Shown: positions 14,343 through 19,546 of the stretch, in pieces
How positions within the stretch are numbered: position 1 is the stretch's first letter
Layout: each line of letters starts with the position of its first letter
DNA from: an uncultured Eubacteriales bacterium
Lineage (GTDB): Bacteria > Bacillota > Clostridia > Monoglobales > Monoglobaceae
Reading direction: 5' to 3'
Assembly: GCA_900552305.1 (NCBI GenBank)
Contig: URZD01000014.1
Span: forward strand, 1 to 19,546
DNA: 19,546 nucleotides
Made by a program: the position numbers and the translations under genes
The notes under the pieces: generated by a model
What the model saw: the letters and a program-made list of their open reading frames with translations, nothing else
What the model was told of the DNA's origin: nothing
Databases searched by the model: none

Positions 14343-15166
14343 GCCTTATTGTCAGCTCCCAACAGCTTTATCTTTTCAATACCAAACTTCTTTACGTTCT
14401 CGATTGCGTCCTTCATGAACAAATCTATTGCAATTATATCCCTTGACGTTGCAAAAACCTGATCCAGGAACGAGCAGCAAACATCAGTTCCGAAGTTTAT
14501 TTTCCTTATTCCCGCCTTAACTGCTGCGATTATCTGCTCATCCGGAACACCGGAACCGCCGTGGAGTACCAGAGCCGCGCCTGTCGCATCCTTGATTGCC
14601 TTTATTCTGTCTATGTCGAGTACCGGCGCCTGCTTGTAGTGACCGTGAGCCGTTCCCACCATGATTGCGAGCGCCGCAACGCCTGTTTCGTCAACAAACT
14701 TTTTTGCCTCGTCTACATCGGTGTACGCGCACATCTTCTCATCATTTACCGAGCCGATATGTCCAAGCTCGCCCTCAATCGAAACGCCCACATATCCGCA
14801 CTTTTCTGCAATTCGCTTTGTTTCTGCGATGTTTTCATCAAGCGGAAGCGTTGAGCAGTCAATCATGATACCTGTGCAGCCGTAACGCAGCGCGCGCGTA
14901 ACCTCTCTTTCGCCCGCACCGTGGTCAAGGTGAAAGCATACAGGAACGCTTGCGCGTTCTGCCGCCGCACGTACAATAGGCGCAAGGTAGTACGCTTCCT
15001 TATTTGTGAACAGTCTTGAATACGACTGGAGTATAATCGGCGCATGCATTTCCTCCGCAGCCTCGATTATTCCCATAACCGTTTCCATATTGTAAACATT
15101 AAATGCGGGAATCGCAAATCCGCCCTTCTCCGCTATATCAAGTATTTCCTTAAATCCAACTATCAT
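14339..15166 (-). CDS. Class II (zinc) aldolase, fructose-bisphosphate/IolJ/tagatose-type
   Basis: A 275-residue class II aldolase that would split a ketose phosphate into DHAP and an aldehyde. Asp81 with zinc ligand His82 is in HLDHG (79-83). The second ligand region is GTAHGHYK (171-178), the third is LHGGSG (201-206, His202), and the phosphate-binding KINFGTD is at 222-228. It lies directly upstream of pfkB and the iolB-like gene, so IolJ-like cleavage of a 2-deoxy-5-keto-gluconate 6-phosphate analogue is the simplest idea. The AAAGGA ribosome site is nine bases from the ATG. A 148-base leader with alternative stems and a cre-like palindrome precedes it. GatY/KbaY or Fba cannot be excluded. 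Confidence 0.88.
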   Translation of the reverse strand: MIVGFKEILDIAEKGGFAIPAFNVYNMETVMGIIEAAEEMHAPIILQSYSRLFTNKEAYYLAPIVRAAAERASVPVCFHLDHGAGEREVTRALRYGCTGIMIDCSTLPLDENIAETKRIAEKCGYVGVSIEGELGHIGSVNDEKMCAYTDVDEAKKFVDETGVAALAIMVGTAHGHYKQAPVLDIDRIKAIKDATGAALVLHGGSGVPDEQIIAAVKAGIRKINFGTDVCCSFLDQVFATSRDIIAIDLFMKDAIENVKKFGIEKIKLLGADNKA

Positions 15167-15185
15167 TTTTTGTCATCCTTTCGCC

Positions 15186-15300
15186 GCCCCGCGGCATAGT
15201 TTCTGTCTTGTTCGCAGCTTTGCCTTGATTTTTCTTATTCAAAAGCGCTTTTACGGCAAATACCGCATATACAAGCCGAGCCGCGGGGCAAAACCGCGGC
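15186..15300 (-). promoter_or_regulatory. Structured leader of the aldolase gene with mutually exclusive stems
   Basis: On the minus strand, GCCGCGG (15300-15294) can pair with CCGCGGC (15286-15280). Alternatively GCCCCGCGGC (15289-15280) can pair perfectly over 10 bases with GCCGCGGGGC (15195-15186), which lies just before the aldolase ribosome site. The two foldings exclude each other, as in an attenuator or translational switch. The embedded CCGCGG is self-complementary, which raises the chance of coincidental pairing. No T-run follows either stem. Confidence 0.4.
15240..15253. promoter_or_regulatory. cre-like palindrome (possible CcpA site)
   Basis: CAAAAGCGCTTTTA contains the perfect 12-base palindrome AAAAGCGCTTTT and matches 11 of 14 positions of the idealised catabolite-response element TGAAAGCGCTTTCA. 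It lies in the aldolase leader within a sugar operon, where CcpA could block elongation when preferred sugars are present. Both outer G/C positions are wrong. Confidence 0.35.
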
Positions 15301-15314
15301 GCAGCCGTATTTTA

Positions 15315-16400
15315 TTATAATACCAATTCTTCTATTGTCATGATTTCAATGCCTTCGGGCTTTACCGACTTCATGATTACATAGTCGGCGGTTGACGCGG
15401 TAACAACCGTTTCCGCATTAACTCCCGCAGCGTTAATCCACCTGTCCTCCGCAACCTTGCGCATTACGTCAGGCATATACTCGTTCATGATAAGGTTTCC
15501 GCCAAGCATGGTGTCCTTTCCGAAAAGCAGCATCTCGCGGTTTTCACCGAATGCAGAAATGATTTTTCTTGCAGACACGGTTTCCTCAATATCTCTCGCA
15601 AGATGTACAGGGTCCTGGAACGTATATGCCTTTGATGTCTTTGCCTCCTTGATTTTTCCGCCTTCAATAAGCTCCGCAAGGCACGCGGTAAAGGTCTGCA
15701 CCTCGCATTTAAGCTCAACGCCCCATTCCTTGTATCTCTGCATAAGCATCATTGCGTCCTGTGCTTCATAGCATATCACCTTTTTATATTCGTCAAACAC
15801 CTTTGCGGAGGCAACCGCCGTCTGTCTTGTCTCCTCTGCCGCGCCGATTAAAAACTCCGATGCGTAGCCGCTGTCAGGCTCGTTTTCAAGCACGGTAAAC
15901 TTAACTCCGGCTTTATCCAGAGCCTTTATCGCGCGTACCGCGTTCTCCGGCGCAAGGTACATTGCATCTCTGCCGATTAAGAACAGCACGTCAGTTTTTA
16001 CGGAGTGCTTCTCAATCTCCGCTTTAAGCGCAGCGTCAAGCTCTGTCTTTCCGTATACATTGCCGGTTTTCTCAAGATTTTCAAGCATTCTGTCTATGTA
16101 CTTTGGCAGCTTGCCCTCAAGCGCCGCAACAAGCCTTGCTTCCTTTGTGAACGCCACCGGGTCCCAGCCTGTTACGCATTCCTTTGTACAAGCGCCGCAG
16201 AGCGCGCACTCGTATACGTTATCGATTATATCCGCGGAATATTCAACACCGCCCCTTGCAACAAGCGCAAGTATCATTCCTCTTGCTCTTGCAGTGTTCC
16301 TCTCGTGACCCGTCGCGTTTCCGATAGGGCAAATATGTCTGCACATCCAGCAAAAACGGCACTGATCCATATGTTCCTTACTCTTATTTGAAAATTGCAT
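15315..16400 (-). CDS. Two-[4Fe-4S] electron-transfer protein with degenerate CCG domain (GlcF/LutA-like)
   Basis: A 361-residue soluble iron-sulfur protein. The N-terminal ferredoxin-like part binds two clusters through C14-C17-C20-C24 (CRFCWMCRHICP) and C65-C68-C71-C75 (CALCGACTKEC). The following part resembles the GlcF/LutA/HdrD fold, but the CCG cysteines are gone: the DPCH position reads FQDPVHLAR (261-269), and no CCG is found near LLFGKDTMLGGN (291-302). It therefore probably relays electrons only. It lies 19 bases after the GlcD-like gene with a GGGAGG ribosome site, and should form a GlcD/GlcF-type complex with it that passes electrons on to the fused ETF encoded at the operon end. 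Confidence 0.85.
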   Translation of the reverse strand: MQFSNKSKEHMDQCRFCWMCRHICPIGNATGHERNTARARGMILALVARGGVEYSADIIDNVYECALCGACTKECVTGWDPVAFTKEARLVAALEGKLPKYIDRMLENLEKTGNVYGKTELDAALKAEIEKHSVKTDVLFLIGRDAMYLAPENAVRAIKALDKAGVKFTVLENEPDSGYASEFLIGAAEETRQTAVASAKVFDEYKKVICYEAQDAMMLMQRYKEWGVELKCEVQTFTACLAELIEGGKIKEAKTSKAYTFQDPVHLARDIEETVSARKIISAFGENREMLLFGKDTMLGGNLIMNEYMPDVMRKVAEDRWINAAGVNAETVVTASTADYVIMKSVKPEGIEIMTIEELVL

Positions 16401-16419
16401 TTAGATTAACCTCCCTATC

Positions 16420-17838
16420 CTAAAGTCCGAGCTTGAACGGATTCATAATTCCGTTGGGGTCAAGCTGTTTTTTAAGTCCTTCAAACACCTGCATAGCGGG
16501 TCCGTACTGTTCCTTCATCAGTCTGCCGAGCTTTATGCCGACGCCGTGGTGGTCGTTTACCACACCGCCGTTTGCGATAGCCGTCCTTACGCCAAGACTC
16601 CATATAGCGTTGTGAAGTCTGAGCGCCTCGTGCGGGTCCTTCGGCGGATTGTCAACAATAAATCTGTCATAAATCATGCAGCCCCACTCATACCAGTGCG
16701 AGAAGTGCGCAATGAACTTCGCCTGCGGATAGTTTGTCTCAATCGCCTCCTTCATTGCCCAGTAGATGTTTTCGATCTTGTCATACGGCGCGATTGTGTC
16801 CATAGTCCCGAACATCTGCGGCAAATCCATCATGTGACCGGGATAGAAGAAGGTTATCTTCTCCTTCCACCATTTCTCGCCGTACTCCGAGCCTAAATCC
16901 TCTGCATGATAGCGGCCGAAGGTTTCAAGCAAAATCTTCTCCTCAACATCCACAATCTCGTTCACGCCCTCGATTGCTATGTTCATAAACGCGCCGGGCT
17001 TCTCAACTCCGACAATCTTCTTTATAAGGCTTGCCGTTTCCGCCTCGTTATAAAGGCGCATAACCGACGGTTTGAACTTTTGGAGCAGCTCACGCGACGC
17101 CGCGAATGCGTCGCTCATGTTCTTGAACAGGAATCCTCTGAACCGCCTTGACTCCGGCTGGTCATAAATACGCATCTGAGCCTTTGTCATGATACCGAGA
17201 GTACCCTCCGAGCCGATGAATATCTGGTTAAGGTCGGGGCCCGCCGCGTGCTTTGGCGCGGGTGATGTTTCAATTATATCGCCGTTCGGCAGTACAACCT
17301 CCATTTGGAGTACCATATCGTCTATCTTTCCGTACTTTGTCGAAACAACGCCTATACCTCTGTGGGCAAGGAATCCGCCGACGGTCGAGCAGGTGAGCGA
17401 TGACGGATAGTGCATTGTCGCATATCCCTTCTCGTTAGCCGCCCACTCTATGTGCTTGTAGATTGCGCCCGTGCCGCACTCTATGTACATACTCTTTTCG
17501 TTGAAGTCATAGATTTTGTTCATTCTCTTTGTGTCAAGAATAATTCCGCCGCATACCGGAATCGCACCCCCCTGGGTGCCGCCGCCGCCGCCCCAAGTCG
17601 TAACCGGGATTTTGTAGTAGTTGGCGATTTTAAGGACGTTTGACACCTCTTTTGCATCCTTCGGCGATACGACAACGTCCGCCTCGGGCATTCTCAGACC
17701 TCTGTCCGCCCACATTCTTGAAAGCCAGAAGTAGTCAACACTGTGCGTTATTTTGTCCACCGTCTTTTCGGAGCAGTTTTCTCTGCCGACCGCATCCTCA
17801 AGCTCGGACAATACCATATCAAAAAGAAAATCGTTCAT
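16420..17838 (-). CDS. FAD-binding oxidoreductase, GlcD/D-lactate dehydrogenase-like
   Basis: A 472-residue vanillyl-alcohol-oxidase-type flavoprotein that would oxidise a hydroxy acid or sugar-like alcohol. The PCMH FAD site includes TTWGGGGGTQGGAIP (80-94), and the FAD/substrate stretch IFIGSEGTLGIMTKA is at 206-220. The C-terminal NDHHGVGIK (428-436) and LDPNGIMNPFKLG (459-471) are typical of GlcD and alkyl-DHAP synthase. There is no signal or membrane segment. The ATG at 17838 (MNDFLFDMV) has AAGGA 12 bases upstream; the ATG at 17871 would overlap that site. It follows the isomerase-like gene by 83 bases and pairs with the Fe-S protein. In the LctBCD complex of acetogens a GlcD-like subunit works with ETF, which supports ETF coupling here. 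Confidence 0.87.
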   Translation of the reverse strand: MNDFLFDMVLSELEDAVGRENCSEKTVDKITHSVDYFWLSRMWADRGLRMPEADVVVSPKDAKEVSNVLKIANYYKIPVTTWGGGGGTQGGAIPVCGGIILDTKRMNKIYDFNEKSMYIECGTGAIYKHIEWAANEKGYATMHYPSSLTCSTVGGFLAHRGIGVVSTKYGKIDDMVLQMEVVLPNGDIIETSPAPKHAAGPDLNQIFIGSEGTLGIMTKAQMRIYDQPESRRFRGFLFKNMSDAFAASRELLQKFKPSVMRLYNEAETASLIKKIVGVEKPGAFMNIAIEGVNEIVDVEEKILLETFGRYHAEDLGSEYGEKWWKEKITFFYPGHMMDLPQMFGTMDTIAPYDKIENIYWAMKEAIETNYPQAKFIAHFSHWYEWGCMIYDRFIVDNPPKDPHEALRLHNAIWSLGVRTAIANGGVVNDHHGVGIKLGRLMKEQYGPAMQVFEGLKKQLDPNGIMNPFKLGL

Positions 17839-17921
17839 AATTATTTTTGTTCCTTTCCGTGCCAAAAGCACAAAGTAAATTTATTGGTTTCAAACAAACC
17901 GCTGTTTGGGTTTATTCGTAC

Positions 17922-19325
17922 TTATCCGTTTATATTGTCAAATTCAAGCTCCGGAACGAATCTGCAAAACTCCTTTACAGTCTCCGCATAGCTGCCGTAA
18001 ACCTCGCTCATGTGGTGAATGTACGGTCCGTCTATCAGCTTTCTTTCGATTTTTGAAAGGTCGGCAAACTCCGCCCAAAGATACGTTCCGAAGGTTTTCG
18101 GTCCGTCAGTGGTTTTGAAATCACCCGCAAGCATTGTATATTTGCCGTGATCGCCCTGGAATCTTGCTATCGTATAATTGCCGTCCTTTGCAAGAAAGCT
18201 CGGCTTGGTGTTATAAAGTCTTGCCTTCTCTCCGTCCTTTTTAATTGAGTACGGGAACGGTCCGCAGTGCCAAAGCAGCTCCGCATTTTTGTTCTCCGGG
18301 TGCTTTACGGTAAACTCACCGAACAGCGGCGCATCCTTGCCCCTTGACGCGCACATTAAAAGCGCCTGGGTAATCGCTCCGTGAACGTCCGATTCACAGG
18401 CAACGATATAACCCATATCATAGAGTATCGACATAGCAAGACACGGATTCGCGCCGAATGCCTGCGGCATCGACGTCCAGCACTCGCTTGAAAGAACGTC
18501 GCTGTCCGTTTCCTCGAATACCTCTTTATACGCATAAACAAAGGTAAGCATTTTTTTCAGCGTTTCGTCATCAAGGCCCGCGACATCATACAGCTTTTTA
18601 AGCTCCGCCAAATCCTTTTCAAGCTCATTCTGTTTTTCCTTATAAAGCCGCTCCAGCTTTTCGGTCATAACCGTCATGTTGACCGTCTGAAGGTTAATTC
18701 CGAATTTTTCGGTTATTTCAAGCTCGTTGTACATAACGCTCTTAAACGGATTCAGGCGCGTTCCCACCTGCGTTACGCGGAGCTTTTTAAAGTTTTTCAC
18801 CATACAGGCAACCGACATAAAGCGGTTCAGTCCCTCGGTGAAAACCGCATCCTCTATGCGGCAGTTTTCAATATACGAAAACGGAACATTAAGCCTTCTC
18901 AACTGCTTGCTTATCGCAAAAAGTCCGCACTGGCAGTCGGTATACCTTGTTCCGTCCTCCTCGAACACCGTATCGAGCGGTCCCCACAGAAGCACGGGAA
19001 GTCCGAGCATTTTTGCGATTTGTCCCGCCGCTTCCTCGTTTCCGAAGTTGCAGTTGATAATAAAAATCGCATCCACGCCGCGTTTTTCAAACTCTGCCTT
19101 TACCCTTGCGCAATCGCCGTTTTCACTTAAAAGTCCCTCGTCATTCAGCCATTCAAGGTCAACAAACTCGGTTTTTTCATCCGAAAAGTTTTCCTTTATG
19201 TACTTTACAATTCTGTTTTTGTTCTCAACGGCATATTTCGGTGCGAATATGCCCTTTCTCGTCTTTGCGTCCGCAAGCCATCTGCGCTCCGGCACAAGTC
19301 CGATTTTCAGGCTGTAATCCAGCAT
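17922..19325 (-). CDS. L-fucose/L-arabinose isomerase-family protein
   Basis: A 467-residue protein with the layout of the fucose/arabinose isomerase family, which interconverts aldoses and ketoses with a divalent metal. An N-terminal Rossmann-like part (GVDAIFIINCNFGNEEAAGQ near 83-102, LPVLLWGPLD near 109-118) leads to a C-terminal catalytic part. Candidate metal ligands are E281 (SSECWTSMPQ), D313/H315 (CESDVHGA), H353 (LWHCGPF) and H437/H438 (YIHHMSEVYG); their assignment is inference. The start at 19325 is nine bases from AAGGGG, while the ATG at 19334 abuts it. It is the first gene of the catabolic operon and has a clear promoter. Family members act on fucose, arabinose and also sulfoquinovose, so the sugar is open. 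Confidence 0.78.
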   Translation of the reverse strand: MLDYSLKIGLVPERRWLADAKTRKGIFAPKYAVENKNRIVKYIKENFSDEKTEFVDLEWLNDEGLLSENGDCARVKAEFEKRGVDAIFIINCNFGNEEAAGQIAKMLGLPVLLWGPLDTVFEEDGTRYTDCQCGLFAISKQLRRLNVPFSYIENCRIEDAVFTEGLNRFMSVACMVKNFKKLRVTQVGTRLNPFKSVMYNELEITEKFGINLQTVNMTVMTEKLERLYKEKQNELEKDLAELKKLYDVAGLDDETLKKMLTFVYAYKEVFEETDSDVLSSECWTSMPQAFGANPCLAMSILYDMGYIVACESDVHGAITQALLMCASRGKDAPLFGEFTVKHPENKNAELLWHCGPFPYSIKKDGEKARLYNTKPSFLAKDGNYTIARFQGDHGKYTMLAGDFKTTDGPKTFGTYLWAEFADLSKIERKLIDGPYIHHMSEVYGSYAETVKEFCRFVPELEFDNING

Positions 19326-19356
19326 TCTTAACATCCCCTTTTCATGGTATGTATAT

Positions 19357-19385
19357 ATACTACCACATTATGAAAATAATTTCAA
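19357..19385 (-). promoter_or_regulatory. Sigma-A promoter of the catabolic operon
   Basis: On the minus strand, TTGAAA (19385-19380), a 17-base spacer and TAGTAT (19362-19357). The start would be near 19350, giving a leader of about 25 bases. The -35 overlaps a TGAAAATAATTTCA near-palindrome, so the promoter could be repressed by occupancy of that site. Confidence 0.7.
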
Positions 19386-19463
19386 TAGTTTTGAGAAAAA
19401 TTTTTAAAAAATTTCTTAATTATGAAAATTATTTTCACTTTTTCTTCTTGAAAATTTTTTTCA
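19371..19463. repeat. Cluster of TGAAAAT/ATTTTCA palindromes, probable operators
   Basis: Three related sites lie in the divergent spacer: TGAAAATAATTTCA (19371-19384), TGAAAATTATTTTCA (19423-19437, seven-base arms around one base) and TGAAAATTTTTTTCA (19449-19463). The last two match at 14 of 15 bases with centres 26 bases apart. A looser dyad, TTGAG...CTTAA (19391-19419), falls between. The first covers the -35 of the minus promoter and the third the -35 of the plus promoter, the expected layout for a regulator controlling both directions. Confidence 0.55.
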
Positions 19464-19476
19464 TTTATGGTAAAAT
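19448..19476 (+). promoter_or_regulatory. Sigma-A promoter of the divergent gene beyond the right edge
   Basis: TTGAAA (19448-19453), 17-base spacer, TAAAAT (19471-19476); start near 19483. Its -35 lies within a TGAAAAT...TTTCA palindrome. The gene it serves, perhaps the operon's regulator or transporter, lies past the window. Confidence 0.7.
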
Positions 19477-19506
19477 AGAGAAAAACACAAAAAAAGGACG
19501 TGGCAT

Positions 19507-19527
19507 ATGAACAACACGACACTTTAA
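19507..19527 (+). other. Possible six-residue leader peptide before the divergent gene
   Basis: AAAGGA (19493-19498), eight bases before an ATG, gives a well-formed initiation site, but the frame reads MNNTTL and stops at TAA (19525-19527). Another ATG at 19541 runs off the window. Either this is a short leader peptide, or the downstream gene starts at or beyond 19541 with a weak ribosome site, or the TAA disrupts a longer gene. The six bases left do not decide. Confidence 0.25.
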
Positions 19528-19546
19528 ATAAAGCTGAAATATGACG

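Noticed and set aside
8088..19325. Calling the locus a standard myo-inositol operon
   Set aside because: Only IolB-, IolC- and IolJ-like steps are present; IolG, IolE and IolD are not in the window and several unrelated enzymes are. The label would overstate the evidence.
17922..19325. Sulfoquinovose isomerase of a sulfo-sugar pathway
   Set aside because: Known sulfo-TAL isomerases belong to this broad family, but no transaldolase, sulfo-specific reductase or sulfonate exporter is seen, so there is no support.

Overview
The window looks like chromosomal DNA of an anaerobic, spore-forming Bacillota, most likely a Clostridia. The reasons are strong AGGAGG-type ribosome sites, sigma-A-like promoters (TTGACA-17-TAAAAT type) in AT-rich spacers, a SleL/YaaH-type spore cortex enzyme, a PuuR-like regulator next to a PotA ATPase, and an electron-transfer-flavoprotein module beside a flavin oxidoreductase. 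There is no tRNA, rRNA, insertion sequence, CRISPR array or phage gene. All calls come from reading the sequence; no database search was run.

Left part (1-8000), small independent units. On the minus strand an XRE-cupin regulator is followed by the start of a polyamine-type ABC importer ATPase (potA), which runs off the left edge. On the plus strand come an ABC exporter half-transporter, an ECF sigma factor overlapping the gene for a membrane-anchored putative anti-sigma factor, an EamA/DMT permease, and an adenine-phosphoribosyltransferase-like protein. Most of these have their own promoter and/or intrinsic terminator. On the minus strand lies a two-LysM plus GH18 sleL-like gene with its own promoter.

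Right part (8088-19325), a ten-gene minus-strand catabolic locus. In order of transcription it holds an L-fucose/L-arabinose-isomerase-like protein, a GlcD-like FAD oxidoreductase, a two-[4Fe-4S] protein with a degenerate CCG domain, a 148-base structured leader, a class II aldolase, a PfkB kinase, an IolB-type isomerase, a beta-lactamase-fold serine hydrolase, a DUF4867-type protein, an FGGY kinase, and one polypeptide carrying EtfB and EtfA in tandem. A divergent promoter region at the right edge, with repeated TGAAAAT/ATTTTCA palindromes, probably controls this locus and a gene beyond the window.

My reading is that the IolB, PfkB and class II aldolase genes, adjacent and overlapping, form a lower pathway like the last steps of inositol breakdown: isomerise a deoxy-uronate-like compound, phosphorylate it, cleave it to DHAP plus a small carbonyl. 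The usual upper enzymes (IolG, IolE, IolD) are absent from the window. In their place stand a flavin/Fe-S dehydrogenase with its own fused ETF, a second sugar isomerase, a second kinase and a serine hydrolase. This suggests a sugar, sugar-acid or cyclitol pathway in which the oxidation is flavin/ETF-linked, possibly electron-confurcating, rather than NAD-linked. The substrate cannot be named from sequence alone. This locus is the best candidate for an undescribed system in the window.
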